DNA from: Candidatus Aegiribacteria sp.
Lineage (GTDB): Bacteria; Fermentibacterota; Fermentibacteria; Fermentibacterales; JCC-6
Direction: 5' to 3'
NCBI GenBank assembly: GCA_030613065.1
Contig: JAUWMQ010000006.1
Location: 1-46,474 of the forward strand
Length of the DNA: 46,474 bases
Below, one piece after another: positions 8,662-17,633 of the stretch. The notes under the pieces were generated by a model that saw only the letters and a list, made by a program, of their open reading frames with translations, was not told where the DNA came from and ran no database searches. Position numbers and translations under genes: made by a program. The stretch's first letter is position 1, and each line of letters starts with the position of its first letter.

Positions 8662-9599
8662 GCGCGGTATGCCTTTCCGAGAAAAGACAGACACGGAAAG
8701 TAATGCAGAATCTGGTTAATCTGATCGAAAACTTCGGCATTGAGGGAGATGCACACGCGGGAGAAGGCATGCGGCAGATATCGATACTTTCAGAGATGTC
8801 CCTGGCGAAAATGGAGGCTGAAGGGATAACAACCTCACCCGGATGCTGCGGTGAGAATATTGATATCCACGCTGCTATCGAACTACATACACTGCTTCCG
8901 GGAGTTCAGTTGAAACTTGGCGACTGCGCGGTAGTAAGGATCACGGAAATCGGGAAGGATAATTCCGACGGTCATGCGGATAACGTAATCCGGAACAATA
9001 TCTTTCCACGTGAAGGAATCTTCGCGGAAGTACTCACAGGCGGCACAGTTAAGCCGGACGACTCGGTTGAAGTGCTCAGAAGCAACGGTTTTACCGCGGG
9101 TGTATTGACCGTAAGTGATTCAGCTTCCAAGGGGGTCTATCAAGACACGAGCGGTCCCGCATTGATAGAATTACTTCGCAGTAACGGTTATCTTCCGGCA
9201 AGGTATGCCGTGGTCCCCGATGAAGTTACTGAGATATCGACTAAGCTCTCGAACTGGTGCGAGGATGGCTTTCTGGATGTACTGTTCACGACGGGCGGAA
9301 CAGGATTTTCAGTAAGGGATGTTACTCCCGAAGCAACCCGGATGGTCTGTGACCGGGAAGTTCCAGGCATTCCGGAGATGATAAGGCAGAAGTCAGCTTT
9401 AATCGTCGAATCTGCCTGGCTTTCCAGAGCCCGGGCAGGAATCAGAAAACGGACACTGATAATAAACGTTCCCGGAAGCAGGAAGGCTGCCCTTGAATGC
9501 GCGGGTTTTGCCTTCCCGATTCTCGGTCATGCCCTGGAGATTCTCAGGGGAGACATTGAGCACTGCGGCCATGGGGACGTACCACATTTCTTCAACTAA
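8649..9599 (+). CDS. MOSC domain fused to MogA/MoaB-type molybdopterin adenylyltransferase
   Basis: A 316-aa two-domain protein. Residues 1-150 form a MOSC domain (GIEGDAHAGEGMRQISILS, then a Gly-Cys-Cys-Gly-Glu-Asn segment and LKLGDCAVVRITEIG). MOSC domains bind sulfurated pterin cofactors or transfer sulfur. Residues 153-316 are a MogA/MoaB-like domain (AGVLTVSDSASKGVYQDTSG, FTTGGTGFSVRDVTPEATR, NVPGSRKAALE), which adenylylates molybdopterin before metal insertion by MoeA. The same fusion exists in other anaerobes. It closes the cofactor operon; its ATG lies inside moaC. No moaE-like gene is present in the window. Confidence 0.88.
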   Translation: MARVSAVCLSEKRQTRKVMQNLVNLIENFGIEGDAHAGEGMRQISILSEMSLAKMEAEGITTSPGCCGENIDIHAAIELHTLLPGVQLKLGDCAVVRITEIGKDNSDGHADNVIRNNIFPREGIFAEVLTGGTVKPDDSVEVLRSNGFTAGVLTVSDSASKGVYQDTSGPALIELLRSNGYLPARYAVVPDEVTEISTKLSNWCEDGFLDVLFTTGGTGFSVRDVTPEATRMVCDREVPGIPEMIRQKSALIVESAWLSRARAGIRKRTLIINVPGSRKAALECAGFAFPILGHALEILRGDIEHCGHGDVPHFFN

Positions 9600-9732
9600 T
9601 TTGGCGTGATATCCTTGTTGTGATATTACATTTTGACTCAATAGTCATATTAGTGTATTATCTTTCAGTAATGCAAATTAATAAAGTCTGCTTTACAAGA
9701 AGTTCCTAATTTGTCATAAATGAATATAGAAC

Positions 9733-9761
9733 TTGACAAATTATAAAATCAATTTTATATA
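9733..9761 (+). promoter_or_regulatory. sigma-70-type promoter of the DUF4097/DUF2089 pair
   Basis: A perfect -35 TTGACA (9733-9738) and a 17-base spacer precede TATATA (9756-9761) in an AT-rich stretch. Transcription would begin near 9768, leaving a short leader before the chosen start at 9798. A small inverted repeat, TGACT-CAAT-AGTCA at 9634-9647, lies about 90 bases upstream. Confidence 0.6.
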
Positions 9762-9797
9762 TTGTTATAAATTATTCACAATATGAAAGGAACGATC

Positions 9798-10814
9798 ATG
9801 AGCGAGGAACAGAGAGAGATACTTCAGATGGTTGCAGATGGGAAGATAACCGCCGATGACGGCGCAGAACTTCTGGAAGCACTTAAGACAGGTGAGCAGA
9901 AGAGAAGGGAGATGGAATCACCGGCTCGCAGAGTGAAGGAGAAGAAGCGCATAATCCTTGAGAATAAAAGGAGAGGTCCTTTTGGTGGCATTGGCGGTAT
10001 GCGGGAAATAGGCCGTATGGTACGCGGTATCGTGAGTGAATCAATATCCGGAATTGAAGATGATGAATCTGTTGAAAATGACGATGAAATGTATGAGGAT
10101 GCCGGGCTTCTCGAAGGCCCGCTTCAGCTTGAAGAGGGTACAGAGCTTGTTCTGAAAAGACGTGTTCACAGGCATAGCAGGAACAGTGGGGGTGATCTGA
10201 TTCTGAACGGAGTGAAAGGTTCGACTCTCGAAGTCCTTGGTGACGACACACCGGATGTGCGCGTATACCGGGATGATGGAACGGTATATCTTAAATGGGA
10301 TAAGGGTGACCTGTCGCTTAACGTACCGGAAACAGTAGAAAATGTCAGGGCAAGCATAATGGGAGGTAGTATCATTCTAAATGGTGTAGCTGCTTCTACT
10401 GATATTAAAACGATGGGAGGGGATATCAACCTGTCTGAAGCATCAAAGGCTTTCAGAGCGAAGACGATGGGGGGAAATATTCTGATCAAACTGACTGATG
10501 ACTGGGCAGAAGATTCAAAGGTAGTAACAATGGGTGGCAACATAGCGCTGAGCATATGTGTTACTACAAAGGCATCCATATCGGCGAAGACCATGGGGGG
10601 CGAAATTACGGTCCAGGAGGGTATAACCGGAGTGACTGAATCTGGACATCCCGGTTCTTCAAGAGTTAATATAGACCTCTCAGAGGGAGAAGATGCACCG
10701 GAACTCCGAATCAAGACCATGGGAGGCAATATCTCGATAACCCGGTCAGAAACGGAACCGGTTGAAAAGAACGACGGGGAGAAAAAGAAAAAGGAAAAGA
10801 GAAGAGAGAAATGA
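9798..10814 (+). CDS. SHOCT-like/DUF4097 protein with TMGG beta repeats (YvlB/LiaX-like)
   Basis: A 338-aa protein. The first about 35 residues (SEEQREILQMVADGKITADD, then a GAELLEAL helix) form the small helical domain that heads YvlB/LiaX-type proteins. A basic linker and an acidic segment follow. From about residue 115 onward the protein is DUF4097-like, built of short beta units. The core Thr-Met-Gly-Gly-(Asp/Asn/Glu)-Ile occurs five times (near 10410, 10465, 10530, 10590 and 10715), consistent with stacked turns of a beta-solenoid. The C-terminus is strongly Lys/Glu rich. An upstream ATG at 9783 is possible, but AAAGGA six bases before 9798 decides the start. Relatives act in Gram-positive envelope-stress operons; here the role is inferred only. 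Confidence 0.75.
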   Translation: MSEEQREILQMVADGKITADDGAELLEALKTGEQKRREMESPARRVKEKKRIILENKRRGPFGGIGGMREIGRMVRGIVSESISGIEDDESVENDDEMYEDAGLLEGPLQLEEGTELVLKRRVHRHSRNSGGDLILNGVKGSTLEVLGDDTPDVRVYRDDGTVYLKWDKGDLSLNVPETVENVRASIMGGSIILNGVAASTDIKTMGGDINLSEASKAFRAKTMGGNILIKLTDDWAEDSKVVTMGGNIALSICVTTKASISAKTMGGEITVQEGITGVTESGHPGSSRVNIDLSEGEDAPELRIKTMGGNISITRSETEPVEKNDGEKKKKEKRREK

Positions 10815-10820
10815 GACAAA

Positions 10821-11180
10821 ATGAGTGAAAGTTCCATTCCACCTAAATGCCCCGGTTGCGGAGACAGGTTAATTGTTGTCAAGCTTCAATGCAGCTCATG
10901 CGGTACGGAAGTAAACGGTGAGTTCGATGTGTGTCCGGTATGTACACTTGAGGGAAAGAACAGGGAATTATTTGACCTGTTCATGGAAGCCAGAGGGAAT
11001 CTCAAGGAAGTACAGAGAAAACTGGGTGTATCGTATCCAACCGTCAGACTGAGAATTGATAGCATGTTCAGCGAGCTGAAGGGCGAAAAACCTCCAATGG
11101 ATTCGGCTGAGGTTCTCAAGAAACTCAGCGATGGGGAAATAGATGTAGAGACTGCAGTGAGACTCCTTGCCGGGGAGTAA
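10821..11180 (+). CDS. DUF2089 family zinc-ribbon/HTH protein
   Basis: A 119-aa protein. The N-terminal zinc ribbon has KCPGCGDRLIVVKLQCSSCG followed by a CPVC knuckle, so three CxxC pairs are visible. The middle part (LFDLFMEARGNLKEVQRKLG then VSYPTVRLRIDSM) is the DUF2089 helix-turn-helix. The last 30 residues (EVLKKLSDGEIDVETAVRLL) repeat the short helical motif found at the start of the preceding DUF4097 protein. The family is frequently encoded next to YvlB-like genes. The gene starts six bases after its neighbour and surely shares its transcript; it is probably the DNA-binding partner of the pair. Confidence 0.85.
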   Translation: MSESSIPPKCPGCGDRLIVVKLQCSSCGTEVNGEFDVCPVCTLEGKNRELFDLFMEARGNLKEVQRKLGVSYPTVRLRIDSMFSELKGEKPPMDSAEVLKKLSDGEIDVETAVRLLAGE

Positions 11181-11334
11181 ACCTGGGAGATGACTGCAGC
11201 GGACTCTACTCGACCGGAGGCCCTTGATGCGGAAGCAGCAACTGCGAGTAACCCCCATATTCATTCGATGATGTAAAAGACTAATCCAGCTGGATCAGCC
11301 AGGAACGCGAGTGTATCAATCGGAGACAGAAAGA

Positions 11335-13047
11335 TCAATACTCCTGTTTTACCTCCAATCTTTCCAAAGCCCTCTCCCGGGATGCATTTCTGCTTGAAAA
11401 AACAAGTTCTACTGGACTCTCGACCACGATGACTAAGGTTTCATCAGAAGCAAGCCATAGAGGTGCTGCTGCCAGATCATACAATGCAGCTCCATCTCTG
11501 AGCTCCGGAACAATGGTTACCACTGAATCAGGAAAGATCCGAGAGACAAGGTTAAGAGAGCCGGATTCATCAGGTCCCTGACAGGATGGATACCGGATCA
11601 AGTTACCCACTGGAATGCTGCCAGTCAGCAGCAAGGTAGTGTCCGGGAGTTCAGCGTACATATCAACTGATACAGGTACAGAAATGTAGTGAATTGCATC
11701 ATCAGACAGAAACACCAGAAATCCCGAATCGCCCTCTGTGATCAGAGCTTCCCATATCCTGTCTGTTCCGGATACAAACCGACCTGGCTGAATCCCCAGA
11801 CAGTCCATGGGAACCAAGTACTCACCGGGCCAGAAGGTGCCGTAGACTCCAACCGCATTAGCAATACCATCCACAAAAAGCGGCCCACTTCCCGGTAATT
11901 CATCTGCTATCTCTGCGAGTCTCTTTGTGGTTCTATCAACGTAGTCCGACGCCATTCCCAAAGTTCTGATCTCGTCCCTGGAAAAAAGAATGATGCCCGC
12001 AAAGAACACTGTAAGTGCAGGATAAAGAAATCTTCTGCCATGAAGCATCTGGACAAGAAAACCCAGAAAAAGAGCGGCCCCGGGAAGAGCTGCTACGGAA
12101 AAATCAGGTCTTAGAGTAAGATTGCTCACTGGAAGCATGAGAAAGATTCCCAAAGAGAGAACGAGAATCCGGTTCTTCCACTTCGAAATCCCGAAGAACA
12201 CTGCAACCGGATAAAGGAGAAGAAGCAATCTTGCCGAAGCACCGGACAGCCAGGGTTGCCAGACAATTGAGTTCTGCAACATAAGGTTCTTCAGTATGAA
12301 TGGTCCGAAAGAAGTACTCTCGGCATAGTTCACACCGAAACCCATCGCGCGGTACCTTAACACTCCATAAATGACCAGTGGTATAAGACCTGTGACAATC
12401 GCTGAAAACGTTTTTCGCCACTTTGATTCTCTTTCAGCCGAGCAGAATGCCACCATTGCTATTACAGGAAGAGCTGTAAGGGCAGTTTCTTTCACCAGCA
12501 GTGAGATTAGATAAAGAAGGGCCGCGGCTGCAGGCATCCACTTCCTCCTTGAGTTCTTACTCCATATCGATATCAGAATAAGAGAGGCAAGGAAGGGAAT
12601 AAGAGCAAGAATTGTAGTTCTCCATGAGACCCGGGCCACGGCCACGGCCATGGGATAAGATAACATGAAAAGAGCAGTACCGGAGTAGATTGCCTCGGGT
12701 TTCCTGAGAAACCGACCAAGAAAAACGTAAACAAGAAGAGAGGACACAAGAAGGAGTATCAGGTTAGTAATATGCCAGGCAGTCTGATTCTCCACACTCC
12801 ATATTCTGTTGTCCAGTGCCCAGCTGAGGATCATCAGTGGTCTGTAACCACCTCCATACTGGGAGGAGAAAGCAGCAGGTACTTCCCGGAGAGTATGGTT
12901 GCAGTCAAGAAAGTCATCGGTAAGAAATCCTGTCCGGAGGGTGGGAATGTAAAGCATTGCAACAACAAGAAGTATCACAACCGATGGTAGGAATTTCCTC
13001 ATATATCTACCCAAGCGTTTTCGAGCACTCGAAAAGCCCTCCAGCAA
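11335..13047 (-). CDS. GT-C-type multi-pass membrane glycosyltransferase (TMTC-like)
   Basis: A 570-aa protein with about ten predicted membrane helices in the first 370 residues and a soluble C-terminal part of about 190 residues. The first extracytoplasmic loop carries FLTDDFLDCN, an acidic pair typical of GT-C dolichyl- or polyprenyl-phosphate-sugar transferases. It is followed by YRPLMILSWALDNRIW and AWHITNLILL, a layout like TMTC/DUF1736 and related protein O-mannosyltransferase-like families. The start is TTG at 13047, with AGGAGG nine bases upstream inside the gap after the ThiS-like gene, so it is the last gene of the AOR operon. A link to the AOR function is not obvious. Donor and acceptor are unknown. 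Confidence 0.68.
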   Translation of the reverse strand: MLEGFSSARKRLGRYMRKFLPSVVILLVVAMLYIPTLRTGFLTDDFLDCNHTLREVPAAFSSQYGGGYRPLMILSWALDNRIWSVENQTAWHITNLILLLVSSLLVYVFLGRFLRKPEAIYSGTALFMLSYPMAVAVARVSWRTTILALIPFLASLILISIWSKNSRRKWMPAAAALLYLISLLVKETALTALPVIAMVAFCSAERESKWRKTFSAIVTGLIPLVIYGVLRYRAMGFGVNYAESTSFGPFILKNLMLQNSIVWQPWLSGASARLLLLLYPVAVFFGISKWKNRILVLSLGIFLMLPVSNLTLRPDFSVAALPGAALFLGFLVQMLHGRRFLYPALTVFFAGIILFSRDEIRTLGMASDYVDRTTKRLAEIADELPGSGPLFVDGIANAVGVYGTFWPGEYLVPMDCLGIQPGRFVSGTDRIWEALITEGDSGFLVFLSDDAIHYISVPVSVDMYAELPDTTLLLTGSIPVGNLIRYPSCQGPDESGSLNLVSRIFPDSVVTIVPELRDGAALYDLAAAPLWLASDETLVIVVESPVELVFSSRNASRERALERLEVKQEY

Positions 13048-13071
13048 AAATGATATCCTCCTGCAGGTATT

Positions 13072-13269
13072 TTATCCTCCGGACATCAGATGGATTATGT
13101 CTACAGTTGCCTTATCGGGAATGACTGTAGAATCGTATTTCTTTCTGGGTACAAGTTTTCCGTTAATTCTTACGATAAGAAGCGGAAAGAGGTAATTCTT
13201 CTCCTTTATGACATCCCGTGCGGTCTTGCCCGGGGACCATTCTAACCGCTCTCCGTTAACAATAATCAT
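13072..13269 (-). CDS. ThiS/MoaD-family ubiquitin-like sulfur carrier
   Basis: A 65-aa beta-grasp protein: MIIVNGERLEWSPGKTARDV, then IKEKNYLFPLLIVRINGKLV, ending in Met-Ser-Gly-Gly. The C-terminal Gly-Gly is the site that E1-like enzymes adenylylate and that carries a thiocarboxylate. By sequence it is closer to ThiS (VPRKKY..T.I.D...V..IH.MSGG) than to canonical MoaD. No thiamine genes are nearby; it lies 40 bp after the AOR fusion gene, and the ThiF-like E1 sits at the other end of the operon. It probably delivers sulfur to the tungsten cofactor, as suggested for MoaD-like proteins in other AOR operons. That role is inferred. Confidence 0.85.
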   Translation of the reverse strand: MIIVNGERLEWSPGKTARDVIKEKNYLFPLLIVRINGKLVPRKKYDSTVIPDKATVDIIHLMSGG

Positions 13270-13309
13270 AGGCTCAGCGGCGGAGACAAATCGTCCCCAC
13301 CTGCAAATC

Positions 13310-15298
13310 TTAACCTCCGTGCTTTCTAACCAGTTCGATTACATCGGGGAAATCCACCCCGAGTTCCATAAGCTTGGCGACTGTTGGAACACCATCGTTC
13401 GTCCAGCCTCTGCGCTTGTAGACCGCATCCAGCAGGTGTTCGTACTGCGATTCCCGGTACTTACGCATAGCTGCCACTTTCTCTATCGTGGACATTCCTG
13501 TCGGATCTATCCCCACATCTTCTCGAAGCTGCGTGTCGTATCTGTCCTGACGTGATTCGTATTCCGTTGCAGTGACGGGACCTGCAGACCTGTACGGTAT
13601 TGCGTCGTGTTCCCGTTTTCCGAAGCCCATCTTCAGGTTGAATACGCGCTGGAAGTTGTAGACCTTCTCGGACATCCCAATCAGGCTGTCCATAGTCTGG
13701 GGTTTTCCAGTTACTCCTTCAAAGAACTCACAGTACCCCTGAACGTGTCCGGGAACCTTTGCCGGTTCATCTGTTTCGGCATTGTCCGCCGGTTCAACAT
13801 CGTTCCATGGAAGTTTGCAGAGCCCGCACAGGCCGAACCACGTTCTCCACATGGGGAAGTAATGAAGGGCTTCAGCTTTATCTTCAAAGGTTGGTATCTG
13901 CTTGTTCACCATATCCATGAAAATGAGCCAGGCTTCATCATGCTGTGCGCCTTTGAGAGCAATGCCGTAACCACCCTGCTGGGCGAGGGATTCCTTGGTT
14001 ACATATTCGGAGTACTCCATTCCCTTGGCTTCCATACCGATATCAAACACAAAGCCTGGATCGGCGCCAAAATTCTCTACGAAGTACTTCTTCATGTAGC
14101 GGATACCTTTGCCTGCGATGAGTCCGAAACCCTCTCCCCGGCCTATCTGATGCAGAAGTTCAAGGGCCGCGTCCTTAGCGCCGAACGATATCTCCAGCCC
14201 TCCAGTTTTTTCCATATCAAGAATACCGGCTTCGTAGCATTCCATGACAAAGGCTAATCCTGTTGAGAAGGAGATCGTATCAAGTCCGTAGGTGTCGCAG
14301 TAGAAGTTGTACTCGATTACGAAACGAGGGTCGAATATTCCCATATTGGATGAACCGCCCAGGGTTTCGTACTCCGGGCCGTCAACAAGGACTTTCTCTC
14401 CCTTGTAGGGGCCGGTTTTCAATTCAAAGTTCTCGATAGCTTTGGCGCAGGCCATGGTGCACCCGAGCCAGCATCCATCCGGTTTTCCCTTTGTGAAGAA
14501 TGTTCTGAGGACATCGGAGCTGATCTTCGAAGAATCTTCATGCTTTCCGAAACGGTAATTCATGACGGGGAGGAGATCGTAGGCATCCATAATCTCAACA
14601 AGGTGGGCGGTTCCCACTCCGCGCATGTCACACTGTTCCTTGTCGAATCTGATCATCTCCTCGGTTATTCTCATGCCCGCGCGGCGAACCATATCTGCGT
14701 CGTATGGCTGGTTCGGGTCGTCAATCATGGTTATTGCCCCGGTGGGACATATTTCAGCGCAGGCGCCACATCCAATACAGTGGGGCTGCTCGGAATCGTA
14801 TGGCATCTGAACGGACCTGTCCGCACCCCTGTTCGTGAAGTTAATGATGTTCTCCCAGATGCCCTGTTCGCAGATTCTCATACAGAGGCCGCATAGAATG
14901 CAGGCATTCGGATTAAGATCGACAGCGGGATGCTGATACCGGGGGGGGGTAATCCCTGCATGCTTCGCAAGATCCTTGATAAGCTGCACATTGGGCCACC
15001 TGGAAAGCATCATCTCCAGGATTATCTTCCTGTTCCTGAGCACCGTTTCCGAAGAAGTATTCACCTTGATGGGTCTTCGAACAGGATAGTTGCACGAAGT
15101 AACCAGTTTAGTCTTTCTTCCGTCATTCACTTCCACAATGCAGAGCCTGCACGCAGCATACGGCTCCACCAGTTCACTGCTGCAGAGAGCAGGAATGTAG
15201 ATGCTGACCTCTCTGGCCGCTTCAAGAATAGTCGAATCCTTCTCGATCGAGACTGATTTTCCATCAATTTCGATTGTTATCATTTCTCTGTCAGCCAT
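13310..15298 (-). CDS. NuoG-like ferredoxin module fused to aldehyde oxidoreductase domains 2-3
   Basis: A 662-aa fusion. Residues 1-80 are a [2Fe-2S] ferredoxin-like domain (Cys 39, 50, 53, 69). Residues 130-190 hold two [4Fe-4S] motifs, CILCGLCMRIC and CIGCGACAEIC. The usual NuoG HxxxCxxC cluster between them is absent. From about residue 225 the protein is AOR domains 2 and 3: GTAHLVEIMDAYDLLPVMNY, a cluster motif at Cys 276/280/284, GPEYETLGG, YGLDTIS, AKGMEYSEY, a His in GAQHDE, and a last Cys at 491 or 494. AOR domain 1 is missing and is encoded at 17626-18435. The ATG overlaps the nuoF-like stop (TAATG), seven bases after GGAGG. It should bind the tungstopterin together with the domain 1 subunit and pass electrons to the NuoF-like subunit. 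Confidence 0.9.
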   Translation of the reverse strand: MADREMITIEIDGKSVSIEKDSTILEAAREVSIYIPALCSSELVEPYAACRLCIVEVNDGRKTKLVTSCNYPVRRPIKVNTSSETVLRNRKIILEMMLSRWPNVQLIKDLAKHAGITPPRYQHPAVDLNPNACILCGLCMRICEQGIWENIINFTNRGADRSVQMPYDSEQPHCIGCGACAEICPTGAITMIDDPNQPYDADMVRRAGMRITEEMIRFDKEQCDMRGVGTAHLVEIMDAYDLLPVMNYRFGKHEDSSKISSDVLRTFFTKGKPDGCWLGCTMACAKAIENFELKTGPYKGEKVLVDGPEYETLGGSSNMGIFDPRFVIEYNFYCDTYGLDTISFSTGLAFVMECYEAGILDMEKTGGLEISFGAKDAALELLHQIGRGEGFGLIAGKGIRYMKKYFVENFGADPGFVFDIGMEAKGMEYSEYVTKESLAQQGGYGIALKGAQHDEAWLIFMDMVNKQIPTFEDKAEALHYFPMWRTWFGLCGLCKLPWNDVEPADNAETDEPAKVPGHVQGYCEFFEGVTGKPQTMDSLIGMSEKVYNFQRVFNLKMGFGKREHDAIPYRSAGPVTATEYESRQDRYDTQLREDVGIDPTGMSTIEKVAAMRKYRESQYEHLLDAVYKRRGWTNDGVPTVAKLMELGVDFPDVIELVRKHGG

Positions 15299-17166
15299 TA
15301 GAGTACCTCCACAGCGTTGAAGTTGCATACTTCTCTGCAGACTCCGCAGTGTATGCACTTCTCCTGGTCTATTAGATGTGGTTCCTTCAGGCTGCCCTCG
15401 ATAGCGTCTACGGGACAGTTTCTGGCGCAGAGAGTGCAGCCCGTACAGTTATCAGCAGCTATGCGGTACTCAATAAGCGGTTTGCATTTGAGAGCCCTGC
15501 ACTTTCCCTCACGGATATGTTCTTCGTATTCATCCCGGAAGTACCTTATGGTGCTGAGAACTGGATTGGCAGCGGTCTGACCTAATGCGCACAGACTGGA
15601 TTCGCACATATTCAGTCCATATTCCTCGAGGAGTTCGATGTCGCCCGGGCGGCCATCTCCATTGATTATTCTTTCCATAATGCTCCCGAGGGCAACAAGC
15701 CCTTCTCTGCAGGGTGTGCATTTGCCGCAGGATTCGTCCTTCAGGAAATCAACAAAGTAATTTGCCACCTGGATCATGCAGGTTAAGTCATCCATGACCA
15801 CCATACCGCCAGACCCCATCATTGAGCCTGCATCGGTGAGGGTGTCGAAATCCACCGGAAGGTCAAGTTTGTCAGCAGGGAGAACTCCCCCGGAAGGACC
15901 GCCGGTCTGAACAGCCTTGAATTCCCTGCCTCCGGGAATCCCTCCACCGATATCGTAGATGATTTCCCGAAGAGTTATTCCCATAGGTACTTCAACAAGA
16001 CCGATGTTATTCACGTCTCCAACAAGAGAGAAAACCTTGGTTCCCGATGATCCGTTCCATGGATTCTCAGAGACATCACCTGTTCCGATGGATGCGAACC
16101 ACTCAGCTCCCTTTTCCATTATGAGAGGGATATTGGCCCAGGTTTCAACGTTGTTCAGGACAGTCGGCTTATCCTTGTAGCCCCTTTCAACAGAACGGAC
16201 GTACTTTGCTCTTGGTTCTCCAGGATTACCTGCCAAGGAAGCCATCAGAGCCGAAGATTCACCACAAACAACGGCCCCGGCGCCCCTGTGCACCACGATA
16301 TCGAAATCGAATCCGGTATTGAAGATATTCTTTCCAAGAAGGCCGTGCTCACGTGCCTGATCTATCGCAATGATCAGACGTTTCATGGCAAGGGGGTATT
16401 CCTTACGGATATAGATGTATCCTTTACTGGCTCCCACTGCATAGGCGCCCGCAAGCATTCCCTCTATTACGCTGTGGGGATCCGCCTCGATTATGCTTCT
16501 GTCCATGAAAGCGCCGGGGTCTCCCTCATCGGCATTACAGATGACAGATGGAGGATCTCCCGTTTTCTTAACAGCTTCAACACACGATTGCCATTTCACT
16601 CCGGCAGGGAAACCACCGCCTCCGCGCCCCCTGATGCCGGAACGGATAATTTCAGTGACCACTTCATCAGGTTTCATGGTTGTGAGTATCCTGTGAAGAG
16701 CCTGGTATCCACCAAGCCTGATGTAATCTTCGATCTTCTCCGGATTGATCATTCCCTTGTGCCGGAGAGCAAGAAGTTTCTGCTTTCCGAAGAACGGAAT
16801 ATTCTCCATCTTCGGGACAGCTGCTCCGTTATGATGATAAAGAAGCCTTTCCACAGGTTCTCCGCCTATCAGATGCTTCTCTATTATTTCCGTGATATCC
16901 GGGCAGGTAAGCTCCTCATAGAATATACCCTCAGGCTGAACCACCATAATGGGCCCCTGGGCGCAGAATCCGTTGCATCCTGTTGGCACTACGAGGTACT
17001 TCTCCGAGAGGTTCCGGTTCTCAAGTTCCTTAATCAGGACAGCGACGAGATCGAAGGATTTGTTGGCCACGCACGCTGTTCCTGTGCATAGCATCAGCGC
17101 CGCATTGTAGCTTTCATACTCATTGAGAGCCTTCTGCTGTATCTGTCTCAACTGGTCAATAGTCAT
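15298..17166 (-). CDS. NuoF/HydB-like NAD- and FMN-binding subunit
   Basis: A 622-aa flavoprotein like HydB, HndC and the long NuoF proteins of bifurcating enzymes. An N-terminal thioredoxin-like [2Fe-2S] domain has Cys in LCTGTACVANK and VVPTGCNGFCAQG. The FMN/NADH core has IRGRGGGGFPAGVKW and NADEGDPGAFMDRSIIE. The [4Fe-4S] motif is SCGKCTPCREG plus ESSLCALGQ. The C-terminus adds two ferredoxin clusters (CTGCTLCARNCP and CIHCGVCREVC). It should exchange electrons between NAD(H), FMN and ferredoxin-type clusters; bifurcation is possible but not shown by sequence. It overlaps both neighbours (ATGA upstream, TAATG downstream). Confidence 0.93.
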   Translation of the reverse strand: MTIDQLRQIQQKALNEYESYNAALMLCTGTACVANKSFDLVAVLIKELENRNLSEKYLVVPTGCNGFCAQGPIMVVQPEGIFYEELTCPDITEIIEKHLIGGEPVERLLYHHNGAAVPKMENIPFFGKQKLLALRHKGMINPEKIEDYIRLGGYQALHRILTTMKPDEVVTEIIRSGIRGRGGGGFPAGVKWQSCVEAVKKTGDPPSVICNADEGDPGAFMDRSIIEADPHSVIEGMLAGAYAVGASKGYIYIRKEYPLAMKRLIIAIDQAREHGLLGKNIFNTGFDFDIVVHRGAGAVVCGESSALMASLAGNPGEPRAKYVRSVERGYKDKPTVLNNVETWANIPLIMEKGAEWFASIGTGDVSENPWNGSSGTKVFSLVGDVNNIGLVEVPMGITLREIIYDIGGGIPGGREFKAVQTGGPSGGVLPADKLDLPVDFDTLTDAGSMMGSGGMVVMDDLTCMIQVANYFVDFLKDESCGKCTPCREGLVALGSIMERIINGDGRPGDIELLEEYGLNMCESSLCALGQTAANPVLSTIRYFRDEYEEHIREGKCRALKCKPLIEYRIAADNCTGCTLCARNCPVDAIEGSLKEPHLIDQEKCIHCGVCREVCNFNAVEVL

Positions 17167-17633
17167 TTCCGGCCCTCCTTACTGAATCTCCTGATGATAT
17201 CGGGCACTTTGTTGGATTTTACTCCACCTATCACTTCATCACCAATGGTAACAACAGGAGCAAGCCCGCACGCACCTACGCACCTGACTTCAGTAATTGT
17301 AAATTTGCCATCAGGTGTCGTTTCCCCACTTGAAATACCGAGTGTTCTTTCAAAGGCTGCAAGAACGTCCGGTGCCCCCTTCACGTAACATGCTGTGCCC
17401 ATGCAGACCTGTATTTCCGTTTCACCTCTTTGCTCAAGGCTGAAAGCTTTGTAGAAGGTAGCAATATGAAACAGTTTACCCCTTGGCTTTTCGGTTCTGT
17501 CAGCGATTCTTTCAAGAGCTTCCTTCGGGATATACCGGAATTCATCCTGAACATCCTGCATCATTTCGATGACGAAGTCAGGGTTGGTGTTCCATTTCTC
17601 AATAATCGCGTCCACTTTATTGAAATCAATCAT
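17163..17633 (-). CDS. NuoE-like [2Fe-2S] thioredoxin-fold subunit
   Basis: A 156-aa NuoE/HydC-like protein. The N-terminal helical bundle (MQDVQDEFRYIPKEALERIA) leads into the thioredoxin-like domain with the four-Cys [2Fe-2S] site: CMGTAC and, 37 residues on, CVGAC (EVRCVGACGLAPVV). It partners the NuoF-like subunit in NADH-linked complexes, carrying electrons from or to FMN. The ATG sits inside the last codons of the AOR domain 1 gene (8-base overlap), with GGGGAGG six bases upstream. Its stop overlaps the nuoF-like ATG. Confidence 0.94.
   Translation of the reverse strand: MIDFNKVDAIIEKWNTNPDFVIEMMQDVQDEFRYIPKEALERIADRTEKPRGKLFHIATFYKAFSLEQRGETEIQVCMGTACYVKGAPDVLAAFERTLGISSGETTPDGKFTITEVRCVGACGLAPVVTIGDEVIGGVKSNKVPDIIRRFSKEGRK

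Noticed and set aside
11284-11295. 12-bp perfect palindrome ATCCAGCTGGAT between the DUF2089 gene and the GT-C gene
   Set aside because: It has no T run and no loop, so it is no terminator, and no promoter lies around it; such palindromes occur by chance in a window of this size.
13607-14257. Long open frame on the plus strand inside the AOR fusion gene
   Set aside because: It is antisense to a strongly conserved gene, has no homology signal and a translation full of aromatic and Cys-rich noise; it is a shadow frame.
16288-17091. 267-codon open frame antisense to the nuoF-like gene
   Set aside because: The minus strand encodes clear NuoF motifs throughout this stretch; the plus-strand translation has no recognisable domain.
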